64,000 nucleotides of DNA from Pseudobutyrivibrio sp. (GTDB lineage: Bacteria; Bacillota; Clostridia; Lachnospirales; Lachnospiraceae), in contig NZ_SVEV01000014.1 of the NCBI RefSeq assembly GCF_015057185.1, positions 19,759 to 83,758 on the forward strand, read 5' to 3'. Under the pieces are notes generated by a model that worked only from the letters and a program-made list of their open reading frames with translations, searched no databases and was not told the origin of the DNA. Of this stretch, positions 30,865 to 39,580 are shown one piece after another; the first letter of the stretch is position 1; every line of letters starts with the position of its first letter. Both the position numbers and the translations under genes were made by a program.

Positions 30865-31011
30865 CTAAAATCACCTATCGCATTACCTCTGTTTTGCAGT
30901 TACCTGCATATTTAATAATGCGTTCGCACTAGGCTGTACGGGAGGGCACCCGCCGAATTTTCGATAATCCCTCCTCCTCGTTAACCAGTATCAAACTGGT
31001 GCATGGCGCTA
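30865..31011 (-). ncRNA. glmS ribozyme riboswitch
   Basis: On the minus strand the leader contains the conserved parts in order: AGCGCC with the cleavage site before its G (31009/31010), a P2 hairpin ACCAGTTTGATACTGGT, then AACGAGGAGGAGGGATTATC and TTCGGCGGGTGCCCTCCCG, followed by P3/P4 stems. This matches the glmS ribozyme consensus closely. Glucosamine-6-phosphate acts as cofactor for self-cleavage and mRNA decay. Confidence 0.95.
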
Positions 31012-31071
31012 AAACGAGGAATAAATACGTGGATTTCTTTCCTATTCAATTTTCAATCTACGACGATGTGT

Positions 31072-31100
31072 ATTCTAACGCACATGCTAACTTATGTCAA
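31072..31100 (-). promoter_or_regulatory. glmS promoter
   Basis: Minus-strand TTGACA (31095-31100) and TAGAAT (31072-31077) with a 17-base spacer. The start site would lie about 55 bases before the ribozyme cleavage site. Confidence 0.75.
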
Positions 31101-31139
31101 ACAAAATCCCCCTCATACTGCATCAACAATATAAGGGGA
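31100..31139 (-). terminator. Terminator of the methyltransferase/ABC operon
   Basis: CCCCTTA/TGAGGGG stem followed by ATTTTGTTT on the minus strand, directly upstream of the glmS promoter. Confidence 0.65.
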
Positions 31140-31177
31140 ATATAGCCTTTCTATGTGTATTTTTTATTAAAATTTTC

Positions 31178-31942
31178 CTACTTCGTTCCCATGAGAATTG
31201 CAGATCCAGAAAGCCCCATCCACTTTGATTCCCATTTACTCATAAACATGCCGTTTGTAGTATCCACAAGCTTAACATCTTCGTAGCCCATGTCCTTTAA
31301 TTTTTTTACAAAGCTTTCCATATCACCATATTTCCCCTTAGACATAATATCGTGGATAGCAAATGTGCCACCTTTTTTTAACTTATTTAGAGTCTCAAGA
31401 AGAATCGCCTGTCTATCCTTGCTTGGAATATTGTGATAAACGTAATTGCTGGTTACTGCATCAAAAGTCTCATCTTCGAAATCCAACTTACATGCATCAC
31501 CCTTGCGGAAAGATGTATTAGCAACGCCCTCAACAATTGAATTGTTTTCACATAGTTGCTTACTAAACGAAGCATATTCCTTTCCCCATCGATCAACACC
31601 AATCATTTTTGCCTTCGGATTTTTCTTTGCACAGGCAATTGTAAGAGCCGCACTTCCGCAGCCTACATCTAGCCCAATTCCGCCATCAGGAATTTTCACA
31701 TATGATGAAACTCCCTCAATAATCTGTTTTGACATCTGTCTTTTGCCATTATATGAGAATGCTCTATACATTAAAAACATCCATATAGCAGCGACTGCAC
31801 TAAGGGCGGTTAACACCAATAAAATAATTCCAAATACTGATGAAATTCCAACTGCTGCTGTTATCACCCCTAGTACAACTGCTGTCAAAAATGCACTTAA
31901 TACCATGCCCTTAGGCATCCAATTTTTGTAATCTACTTTCAT
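31178..31942 (-). CDS. Membrane-anchored class I SAM methyltransferase
   Basis: A 254-residue protein with two hydrophobic helices at the N-terminus (about residues 12-65) and a cytosolic methyltransferase domain: GLDVGCGSAALTIACA for SAM binding, MIGVDRWGKEYASF, and DAVTSNYVYHNIPSKDRQAI. It ends the operon with two ABC exporter subunits, which suggests it modifies a substrate or lipid handled by them. ATG at 31942 with GGAG upstream is preferred over 31954. Confidence 0.82.
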   Translation of the reverse strand: MKVDYKNWMPKGMVLSAFLTAVVLGVITAAVGISSVFGIILLVLTALSAVAAIWMFLMYRAFSYNGKRQMSKQIIEGVSSYVKIPDGGIGLDVGCGSAALTIACAKKNPKAKMIGVDRWGKEYASFSKQLCENNSIVEGVANTSFRKGDACKLDFEDETFDAVTSNYVYHNIPSKDRQAILLETLNKLKKGGTFAIHDIMSKGKYGDMESFVKKLKDMGYEDVKLVDTTNGMFMSKWESKWMGLSGSAILMGTK

Positions 31943-31964
31943 AGCAATCTCCATTTTTCAATAA

Positions 31965-32039
31965 TTATTTTTTATCAACAAAAACAATCCAGTTAATCAT
32001 AGTATCAAGAATAAATTTGTAAGTTCCTCGCTCAAACAT
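31965..32039 (-). CDS. 24-residue peptide between ABC and methyltransferase genes
   Basis: ATG at 32039 follows AAAGGGAG; the product is MFERGTYKFILDTMINWIVF plus VDKK. It fits exactly between its neighbours and has a hydrophobic second half, so it could be a small membrane peptide of the exporter operon. Very short; treat as tentative. Confidence 0.4.
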   Translation of the reverse strand: MFERGTYKFILDTMINWIVFVDKK

Positions 32040-32062
32040 CTTCTAGTCTCCCTTTTTAATAA

Positions 32063-33802
32063 TTAAGCCATCTTCCAAGTATCAGATTCCATCTGCATAT
32101 TTACCATGTGAGAATAGATTCCTTTAACTCCGTGAAGTTCAGCTGGTGCTCCTTGCTCTGCCACCACACCATCTTTAAGTACTACAATCTTGTGGGCACC
32201 ATCAACGGTACGCATTCTATGTGCGATAACGAGAACTGTTTTATCCTTAATCAAATCTGAAATTGCTTCTTGAATCAGTGATTCATTATCAACATCAAGA
32301 GATGCTGTAGCCTCATCCATAAGAATAATAGGGGCATCCTTAAGGAATGCTCTGGCAATGGAAATACGCTGACGTTCACCACCTGAAAGCTCAGAGCCAT
32401 TTTCACCAATCATTGTGTTATAACCATCTGGAAGCTTCGAAACAAATTCATCGCATCTAGCAAGCTTTGCTGCTGCAATTACTTCTTCGTCTGTAGCATC
32501 CTTTTTACCAATTCTAATATTCTCCATTACGGTGTTATTGAACAACGTAACATCCTGGAAAACAATTGAATACATAGATAGCAAAGTTTCAGGGTCTATC
32601 TTGCTAATATCCATTCCACCAACTGTAACTTTTCCAGCATCAATATCCCAGAATCTGGCAGCTAGTCGTGTTACTGTTGTTTTTCCACCACCTGAAGGGC
32701 CAATAAGTGCTGTAACCTCACCCTGCTTTGCCACAAAACTTACTCCATTTAAAACCGCCTCGCCATCTTCGTAGGAGAATTTAACATCCTTAAATTCAAT
32801 GTCATATCCATTATTTGTAAGACGCTCCTGGCCTGTCTGTTCTGGATGAGAAAGAATTTCATCCATTCTCTCGCACTGAGTATCTGTAGCAATAAGGGCT
32901 GCAAAATTCTGTAATGAAATCTGAAGCGGCTCGTACATTCTCGAAACTACAAGTAAATACATGAAAAACGTAATTACGTTAATCTCGCCTGCCACTAAAA
33001 GAGAAGAACCAACAACTGCCACTGTTCCGATACCAAGCTTTAAAATCATCTGAGCGCTTCCAACAAATGCTGCATTGGAAAACTCAGTTGCTATTGTATG
33101 ATTTTCAACTGCTTTTATCTTTTTTGTTAGACCTACCATATATTCTTCCTGCGCATTATAGGCCTTTAAATCTCTAACTGTTTCTAGGGCTTCTTGAATT
33201 CCATCAAGACAGGCCACCTTGTATTTGCTTCCTTTTCGATTCATCTTGTGCATAAAAGGCTTAGAGCAAAATACAATGACAAAGGAAACAGGCAGTACCC
33301 ACATGGCAGCAATCGCCATTCTCCAATCAAAGAAGAATAAAGAAATTACTACAATTGTTGTGGATATCATAGCTCCTACAAGTTCTGGAAGCCAATGAGA
33401 AGATGCAGTCTCAATCATTGCACAATCAGCCATAATTGTGTTGGTTAAGTCTGCAAGGTCCTTTTTCCCAAAGAAGGAAAGCGGTATCTTTCTCAGCTTC
33501 TCAGCGAGAGAGCGTCGTCTAACACCACTCTCAACATATGTTGAATAAAATGTTGCACTGTATTGGATATATTGAGTCAATGCAATTAATGCCAAGCAGA
33601 TAAGTGACCCAACAATATAAAAGGTCATATTCTCTCTTAGGTCTTTCCCATCCAACAGCTCTGATGAAAATGTAAATAATACTCCAACTGGGAACATCAT
33701 TGAAATATTTGAAATTGTACAAGCCCCGAAGGCTTTAATCATATCCTTAGCGCCTTTTTCAGAAAGGGCGTATTTGTGTTGTAATTTTTCTACTAAACTC
33801 AT
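32063..33802 (-). CDS. ABC exporter, permease-ATPase fusion, subunit 2
   Basis: The product has 579 residues: six membrane helices then an ATPase domain with Walker A GPSGGGKTTVTRLAARFW, signature LSGGERQRISIARAFL and Walker B IILMDEATASLDV. The start overlaps the stop of the other half-transporter by 4 bases, so the two form a heterodimer. The pair resembles the YbtP/YbtQ-IrtAB branch and other multidrug/siderophore exporters in Clostridia; the substrate is unknown. Confidence 0.88.
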   Translation of the reverse strand: MSLVEKLQHKYALSEKGAKDMIKAFGACTISNISMMFPVGVLFTFSSELLDGKDLRENMTFYIVGSLICLALIALTQYIQYSATFYSTYVESGVRRRSLAEKLRKIPLSFFGKKDLADLTNTIMADCAMIETASSHWLPELVGAMISTTIVVISLFFFDWRMAIAAMWVLPVSFVIVFCSKPFMHKMNRKGSKYKVACLDGIQEALETVRDLKAYNAQEEYMVGLTKKIKAVENHTIATEFSNAAFVGSAQMILKLGIGTVAVVGSSLLVAGEINVITFFMYLLVVSRMYEPLQISLQNFAALIATDTQCERMDEILSHPEQTGQERLTNNGYDIEFKDVKFSYEDGEAVLNGVSFVAKQGEVTALIGPSGGGKTTVTRLAARFWDIDAGKVTVGGMDISKIDPETLLSMYSIVFQDVTLFNNTVMENIRIGKKDATDEEVIAAAKLARCDEFVSKLPDGYNTMIGENGSELSGGERQRISIARAFLKDAPIILMDEATASLDVDNESLIQEAISDLIKDKTVLVIAHRMRTVDGAHKIVVLKDGVVAEQGAPAELHGVKGIYSHMVNMQMESDTWKMA

Positions 33803-35574
33803 GCTCCCTTACCTACCTTCCAATTAACCGATTTGTTATACTCAGACCACATATGGTTATAGACACCATTTGCTTTAATAAGCTCTTCATGTTTTCCTGA
33901 CTCTATGATTTTTCCACCAGAGAGCACACAAATCCTGTCTGCATCCACAACTGTTGACAGTCTATGAGCAATCATAATTACGGTCTTGTCCTTTGAAAGA
34001 TTTGCAAATGCTTGCTGCACCTTTGCTTCATTATCAGGATCTGCAAATGCTGTAGCCTCATCCAAAATAAGAATAGGCGCATTCTTTAGAAATGCTCTGG
34101 CAATAGAAATACGCTGTGCTTCACCGCCAGAAACATATACACCTTCAGTTCCAATAACTGTGTTTATTCCATTAGGGAATTTTTCGATAATATCCATGCA
34201 CTGGGCATCCTTGAGAGCTTGTAGCACTTGCTCTTCTGTAGCATTTGGATTTCCAAGTCTAACATTGTCTAATATTGACATTTTTAAAAGCTTGCTATCT
34301 TGGAATACATAGGAAACATTTCTCATAAGCTCAGCGCTGGCAATATCTTTTACATCGACCCCACCGATTTTAATACTGCCAGATTTAACATCCCAAAATC
34401 TTGCTACTAGAGAAGCAAGAGTAGTCTTTCCTCCGCCTGAAGGCCCAACAAGAGCTACATGTTCTCCAGGATTAATGCTTAGACTAATTGAATCAACAGC
34501 ATTTCCTTTAGAATCATCATAAGCAAAATCAACATTCTCAATAACAACGCCTGCATCAACTGGCTTTTTAGGATTCGCTGCCTCCTTAAGTGGCTCGACA
34601 CCAAGAATTTCATCCATGCGATAAAGAGCATCCATAACAATCATTTGACTTTCCCCGGCGTATGCCACTTTCATCAGGGTTATAGTGAGAATTGGTGTGA
34701 TAATTATGTAAAACAAAATATTAAATAAAAATTCATTTTCAACACCAGACTTCGTAAATACGAAGCCACATACTACCAAGGCTGCAAATATGGCATTGCA
34801 AAGAGTTACGAATCCCACCATAGGAAACTGCATGTTGATTGTATAGTTAATAACCCATTTCTCGTATCTATCAATTGCTTCTTTAAATCTTTTAAATGAA
34901 AAAACTGACTGTCCAAAGGTTTTAACAACAGGAACACCTCGTACATATTCAACCGCTTCTGAGCTCATGTCCGCCAATGCATTCTGATACTCTGTCATGG
35001 CAGTTTGCATCTCTTTACCCATCATTTTTCCCATACAAAGAAATGCAAAAAACGCAGGTACCATACTGATTAGTCCTATTCTCCAATCGAAATACAAAAG
35101 AAGTCCTATGATTCCAAGTGGCGTTACATAGCTTACTGCCTTGTCAGGTAAGCTGTGGGCAATAAATGTTTCTGTAGCTGCCGTAGAATCCGCAACCACT
35201 TTACGAATCTTTCCACTTCCCTCAGACTCGATATATCCCATAGGAAGCTTCATAATGTGCTCCATCATATGAATTCGCATATTGACCTGAACTCTAAATG
35301 CGGCCAAATGAGAACACATAAGAGCAGCTAGGTAGATAAACATTGCAAGCAACGCCATAGCTACTGCATGCCATCCATATGAAGTAATATTTACTGCCTC
35401 TTCATAATTAGGTCTCACTTCAATAATTTCTTTAATGATGCACCAAATATAATAAAATGGTGCAAGCGCAAGTAGCGCACTAATTCCAGCAAGTATCCAT
35501 GATGCAACCATGAGATACTTGTGCTTCCCAGCGTAATTAAAAAGCTGAGGTATGACACTTTTCTTTTTTTCCAT
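33799..35574 (-). CDS. ABC exporter, permease-ATPase fusion, subunit 1
   Basis: The product has 591 residues, with six membrane helices and an ATPase domain (Walker A GPSGGGKTTLASLVARFW, signature VSGGEAQRISIARAFL, Walker B ILILDEATAFADP). The signature begins VSGGEAQ rather than LSGGQ and the Walker B tail has FADP in place of SLDP, a mild deviation that in heterodimeric exporters can mark the less active site. First gene of the exporter-methyltransferase operon. Confidence 0.88.
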   Translation of the reverse strand: MEKKKSVIPQLFNYAGKHKYLMVASWILAGISALLALAPFYYIWCIIKEIIEVRPNYEEAVNITSYGWHAVAMALLAMFIYLAALMCSHLAAFRVQVNMRIHMMEHIMKLPMGYIESEGSGKIRKVVADSTAATETFIAHSLPDKAVSYVTPLGIIGLLLYFDWRIGLISMVPAFFAFLCMGKMMGKEMQTAMTEYQNALADMSSEAVEYVRGVPVVKTFGQSVFSFKRFKEAIDRYEKWVINYTINMQFPMVGFVTLCNAIFAALVVCGFVFTKSGVENEFLFNILFYIIITPILTITLMKVAYAGESQMIVMDALYRMDEILGVEPLKEAANPKKPVDAGVVIENVDFAYDDSKGNAVDSISLSINPGEHVALVGPSGGGKTTLASLVARFWDVKSGSIKIGGVDVKDIASAELMRNVSYVFQDSKLLKMSILDNVRLGNPNATEEQVLQALKDAQCMDIIEKFPNGINTVIGTEGVYVSGGEAQRISIARAFLKNAPILILDEATAFADPDNEAKVQQAFANLSKDKTVIMIAHRLSTVVDADRICVLSGGKIIESGKHEELIKANGVYNHMWSEYNKSVNWKVGKGA

Positions 35575-35612
35575 GGTATATTTCCCTCCTATCCACTTGC
35601 AGTTACATAATA

Positions 35613-36055
35613 CTACTTAGTATTAGTTATGTCTAACTCATTTTCAAAAAAAGTGTCAAGCGTAGCGCCTGACTCTAGGAATACTAATTTGCAAGCTGCC
35701 CATAAATCGAGCATGTATTTATTCTCATCATCTGGATTAAACGTAGATGGACGTAATAAGTTGTCTTTTTTTTCTTTTCCAAATGCAGAAATAAACTCAT
35801 CTGCAACATCCACACTAACTTCATAGCAGTCCTTACAAATGCTTGGCGCTATACAGCACAAAACATTTTCATCAGAATCTCCACGATTAAACCCTAAATT
35901 CATGGGTTCATATACACCCGTGCTAACACCACCAAGCCTTGTAGAAAATCCATGTTTAACATTCGCTTCTTTCAGTAAATCAAATGTCAAATATGTTACA
36001 CCATTTTTTCTTCTTTGTCTTTTTCTTCTGCTAAAACAATTTTTCTGACATTCAT
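35613..36055 (-). pseudogene. Laccase-domain (PgeF/YfiH) pseudogene
   Basis: The remnant keeps the N-terminal VKHGFSTRLGGVSTGVYEPM block, then jumps at ENV/LCC to the IAPSICKDCYEVSVDVADEF block. The roughly 90-100 residues between, with the catalytic His/Cys region, are missing. The C-terminal CCN...HR segment is also absent. The original start (ATG 36055, opening MNVRKIVLAEEKDKEE) is out of frame with the rest by one base in an A-run at about 36004-36009. Three independent lesions make it non-functional. Confidence 0.75.
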
Positions 36056-36090
36056 TAATTCAAGTCCTCTTTTTCTACTAGCTAATCTAT

Positions 36091-36354
36091 TTATTCGTAA
36101 ACCTCAGGACATTCATACAGAACTTCTGGTGCGATATCCAAACAATCATCCTCACCTGCCTCACCAATATCCCAGGCTAAGGTGTCGTTCATAATTTTAC
36201 ATTTATGCATAAATACAGATATGTCATTTAGTTTCTTAAATAAACCTTTTTCCATATTAGGTTTTACATCGTAACAAGTTATTTTCCCATCTGCAAAATA
36301 AACCCAAACTGTATAATTATCTCTTGGAACTACTTGTATTATTTCATGTGTCAT
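36091..36354 (-). CDS. DUF2442 protein
   Basis: An 87-residue protein with the DUF2442 pattern (VVPRDNYTVWVYFADGKITC, then YDVKPNMEKGLFKKL and a C-terminal WDIGEAGEDDCLDIAPEVLY). Such genes pair with DUF4160 genes in many bacteria, and the pair behaves in databases like a candidate toxin-antitoxin module; the activity is not established. Confidence 0.85.
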   Translation of the reverse strand: MTHEIIQVVPRDNYTVWVYFADGKITCYDVKPNMEKGLFKKLNDISVFMHKCKIMNDTLAWDIGEAGEDDCLDIAPEVLYECPEVYE

Positions 36355-36359
36355 AATTA

Positions 36360-36620
36360 TTACCTCAGTGGTTCTATCTTTTCTAGTTCTTCCATCATTT
36401 TAGCTAGTTCCCAATCTCTTATCAATTCTTCCCCATGAATAATTGTCCATGCAAGAATCAACTTTATCTGTTGCGAAGGCATATGTCCTTCTAGTACCCT
36501 AGCTTTCTTTATATCCACCAAAACCTTATACTCTCCGTATCTTGCATGAAAATGTGGTGGATTATGATCCTCGTAGTACATTAAAATTTCAATTCCATAA
36601 AACCTTGATATTACCGGCAT
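36360..36620 (-). CDS. DUF4160 protein
   Basis: An 86-residue protein with the family core MPVISRFYGIEILMYYEDHN, PPHFHARYGEYKV and LILAWTIIHGEELIRDWELA. It lies five bases upstream of the DUF2442 gene in the same operon. Probable partner in a small two-gene module. Confidence 0.88.
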   Translation of the reverse strand: MPVISRFYGIEILMYYEDHNPPHFHARYGEYKVLVDIKKARVLEGHMPSQQIKLILAWTIIHGEELIRDWELAKMMEELEKIEPLR

Positions 36621-36775
36621 TTCTTTATTTCCTCCATGTTTTTGTTTTACTAATCCTTTACTAATCTTACCAAAACATGGTGTCCATATTTATACCCGTC
36701 ACATCAAACAAAAGTCAAAGAAGCTTTATAAAAATGTTAATTTGACTATGAATAGTAACGTCAAATAATAATTAA

Positions 36776-36982
36776 TCATTTTCTAGCTGCAATCGTTATT
36801 ATTTCGTCAACAGCATCAGACACCTCATAGTGCAGCTATTCCTCCGGATATTTTTCTATTGCTTCCATAAATCCTGTCTTTCCAATAATTGTCGAAGTTT
36901 CTTCTTCGCTAAATCCACGGCGTCTCATTTCAGCCAGAAGATCATTAATATATGCTTGTTTCTTTTCCTTTGTGACTCCCAT
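36776..36982 (-). pseudogene. Small conserved gene interrupted by an amber codon
   Basis: ATG at 36982 follows AGGAGGTAGAG; the frame gives 48 residues (MGVTKEKKQAYINDLLAEMR ... MEAIEKYPEE), then TAG at 36836-36838. The same frame continues LHYEVSDAVDEIITIAARK to a TGA, and the two parts together read as one 68-residue protein. This suggests a recent nonsense change; the 48-residue product may still be made. Upstream of it, 36621-36775 holds no other gene. Confidence 0.6.
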
Positions 36983-37034
36983 CTCTACCTCCTGATACTA
37001 TATTAATTACAATTATACCTTTTATTAAAAAAAT

Positions 37035-37086
37035 AAACAGCAAGGGCTAGCATCATTATTTGTAAAAGGTTATTGCTAGCCTGCAT
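37035..37086 (-). terminator. Terminator of the AI-2E-family gene
   Basis: GGCTAGCA/TGCTAGCC stem with a long loop, followed on the minus strand by TTTATTTTTTT. Confidence 0.65.
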
Positions 37087-37100
37087 TTTTCAAAAATACC

Positions 37101-38210
37101 TTATTCTTCTTTTTTCGACCCCTCCAACCATGGCAACAAAAACTCTCCGTAGAGCATATCTAAAATTGCCACACCAGGGATTGCAAGCAAAATACCTACT
37201 ATTCCAAACATTTTGCCACCTACAATGACACCAATTAAAACCCATAAGCCTGACACTCCAACAGAGTCCCCTACAAGCTTTGGCTTTAAAATGTATCCAT
37301 CGATATTCTGTAATATTAATGTAAATATGATAAATACAAGAGCATACCATGGCTCCACTAAGAGCAATAGAAATGCACCAATGGCTCCACCAATGATTGG
37401 TCCAAATGTAGGAATAAGGTTGGTCACTGCAACTACCATTGAAACAAGCCCAATATAAGGAAGGCCAACTAGGCCCATAAATATTGCATTTACAACACCA
37501 ATAATCAATGAATCTAAAATATTGAAAACTATATATCTGCTAAGAATGAAATCACTTCGCTTTAAAACGTATTTAACATCCTCATATTTTCCCTTGCATA
37601 CAGCCTTCAGGAATCTAATGGCCCCTCCCTTTAGGTTGTCCTTTTCTGCCAGGAAATAGATGGATAAAAGGAATGCAATAAATATAGTTCCTACTGCTTT
37701 GCCAACCCCAGCAGTTGCCGACAATATAGTAGACATATTGTCACTTAAAAAATTTGTGACTGTATTTAGCATATCAGTTGTGGATGCAGTCAAAAAGCTC
37801 AAATCTACCACTTCTGAGACGCCAAGAGCATCGATTGTCTTTTGAAGCCCCTTTGCGTAATCATCAAGATTGTTTGCAAATGTAGTTACACTAGAAATTA
37901 ACTGAGGAACAACCGTAAATGCGAAATAAACCAGGAAAACTATTACAGTTAAAAAGGCCAAAAGATTTCCTAAAACTGTTTTTGGCTTGTCCTTTTTCAG
38001 TTTTCCGAAAAGCTTGTCTCTATAAAACACAGCCAAAGGATTAATAATATACGCTATTACTGCCCCTAGGAATACCGTTGAGAAAAAACCTAAAAATGTA
38101 CCTAAGCCGTCTACAACTTCACTTATTCTAATTAATAAAACGAAAAGTGCTACTCCTATGCAAATCGCCACCGCCAGCGAGTACCATGGTCTATCTCTAA
38201 ATTTTTTCAT
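37101..38210 (-). CDS. AI-2E family transporter (PerM/YtvI type)
   Basis: A 369-residue membrane protein with about eight helices: two N-terminal helices, a large soluble segment (residues ~85-160), then the conserved block VVAVTNLIPTFGPIIGGAIG and the terminal QNIDGYILKPKLVGDSVGVS region. The family includes AI-2 exporters and Na+/H+ antiporter-like proteins; the substrate cannot be told from sequence. Confidence 0.88.
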   Translation of the reverse strand: MKKFRDRPWYSLAVAICIGVALFVLLIRISEVVDGLGTFLGFFSTVFLGAVIAYIINPLAVFYRDKLFGKLKKDKPKTVLGNLLAFLTVIVFLVYFAFTVVPQLISSVTTFANNLDDYAKGLQKTIDALGVSEVVDLSFLTASTTDMLNTVTNFLSDNMSTILSATAGVGKAVGTIFIAFLLSIYFLAEKDNLKGGAIRFLKAVCKGKYEDVKYVLKRSDFILSRYIVFNILDSLIIGVVNAIFMGLVGLPYIGLVSMVVAVTNLIPTFGPIIGGAIGAFLLLLVEPWYALVFIIFTLILQNIDGYILKPKLVGDSVGVSGLWVLIGVIVGGKMFGIVGILLAIPGVAILDMLYGEFLLPWLEGSKKEE

Positions 38211-38242
38211 AATTACCTCCTGTCTTCTATGTCTTTAATATG

Positions 38243-38272
38243 ACAAAAAGACCCTGCAAAAGCAAGGTCTTA
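38243..38272 (-). terminator. Terminator of the MacB-type operon
   Basis: AAGACC/GGTCTT hairpin followed on the minus strand by a TTTTT run. Confidence 0.65.
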
Positions 38273-38293
38273 ATTCTTAAAAAAGTATTAAAT

Positions 38294-39580
38294 TTACTCG
38301 TATCTAAGTGCATCGATAGGATTGAGTTTCGCAGCCTTATTAGCTGGATAGTATCCAAAGAATACACCTATTCCCATAGAGAATACTACCGCAACAACGA
38401 TTGCAACAATAGATACAGAAGCTGAGTAGCCCATGTATGTGGCTGCAATTGATCCAAGTGTAACACCAAGGATTATTCCAATTAAACCACCCATGATACA
38501 AATAACCACTGACTCTGTTATGAACTGAAGTCTAATAGAACCGTTTGTAGCTCCAAGGGCTTTTCTAGTTCCGATTTCCTTTGTACGCTCTGTAATTGAT
38601 ACAAGCATGATGTTCATAACTCCAATACCACCAACAACAAGTGAAATACCAGCTATGATAGCAAGGGCTAACTCTATTGTTGTAATCATTGAAGTCATAG
38701 ATTCAATCATACTAGACATACTTGTTACAGTAACTTCATAGTCATCGTTATTAGAATAATATTTTACATTGAAGTAATCTTCTACTGTCTCGGCAAATGC
38801 CTCTGAATCAGTATCAATTGTTGTTACAAGAGTGATGCTCTCATATCCGTCATTTGTTGTATGAAGCTGATTTCTTGCAGTTTCATATGGAATATATAAA
38901 TCAGTTGTAGTGTCCTCTGTAGAAGAGCTTGACCAGGTACTGCCATCATACTCATATACACCAACAATGTAATAAGTATAATATTTTCCATTGATGCTTA
39001 TTTCTACAGCAGAACCAAGTGCTGCCGAGGTATCCCCATCAAACATATTATTTACAAAGTAATCTGAAACAATACAAACCTTCTCAGCATCCTCATAATC
39101 CTGTTCAATAAAGGTTCTTCCTGCTAACAGATCTAAATCTGTATACTCCATGTAGTCTTCATTGTAGCCAGTCACATTAACATATGCATACAAATCACCG
39201 TCAATTGCTGTACCTGAGCCTACAGATGATGATAACAATGTATATTTAATATTATCCCCATATTCCTCCAAAAAAGACTCAACCATTTCATCTGTAAGGT
39301 AATCATCTGTATCCATTGAACGCCTGTTACCAGCACCAAAATGCATACCAGATGCTGTTGTCTCCTCAGAGGTACTTTTTGCACTAACACCCACTGTAAG
39401 GTTGTTTGCTCCCATTTCCTGCATCTGTGTGTTGACCATAACAGTAATGGAATTACCTACTGTCATAATAGCAATAACTGATGCGATACCAATTATAATA
39501 CCAAGCATTGTCAAAAGGGATCGCATTATGTTGGATTTAAGGCCTGCCAACGCAAGGAGAACATTTTCCATTATTAGCAT
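38294..39580 (-). CDS. MacB-type ABC permease
   Basis: The product has 428 residues, with one N-terminal helix (GIIIGIASVIAIMTVGNSI), a large extracytoplasmic domain (about 45-300) and three C-terminal helices around ERTKEIGTRKALGATNGSIR, the classical MacB/FtsX layout. It overlaps the ATPase gene by 7 bases. With the adaptor and ATPase it forms a tripartite-like efflux or lipoprotein/peptide export system adapted to a Gram-positive envelope. Confidence 0.92.
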   Translation of the reverse strand: MLIMENVLLALAGLKSNIMRSLLTMLGIIIGIASVIAIMTVGNSITVMVNTQMQEMGANNLTVGVSAKSTSEETTASGMHFGAGNRRSMDTDDYLTDEMVESFLEEYGDNIKYTLLSSSVGSGTAIDGDLYAYVNVTGYNEDYMEYTDLDLLAGRTFIEQDYEDAEKVCIVSDYFVNNMFDGDTSAALGSAVEISINGKYYTYYIVGVYEYDGSTWSSSSTEDTTTDLYIPYETARNQLHTTNDGYESITLVTTIDTDSEAFAETVEDYFNVKYYSNNDDYEVTVTSMSSMIESMTSMITTIELALAIIAGISLVVGGIGVMNIMLVSITERTKEIGTRKALGATNGSIRLQFITESVVICIMGGLIGIILGVTLGSIAATYMGYSASVSIVAIVVAVVFSMGIGVFFGYYPANKAAKLNPIDALRYE

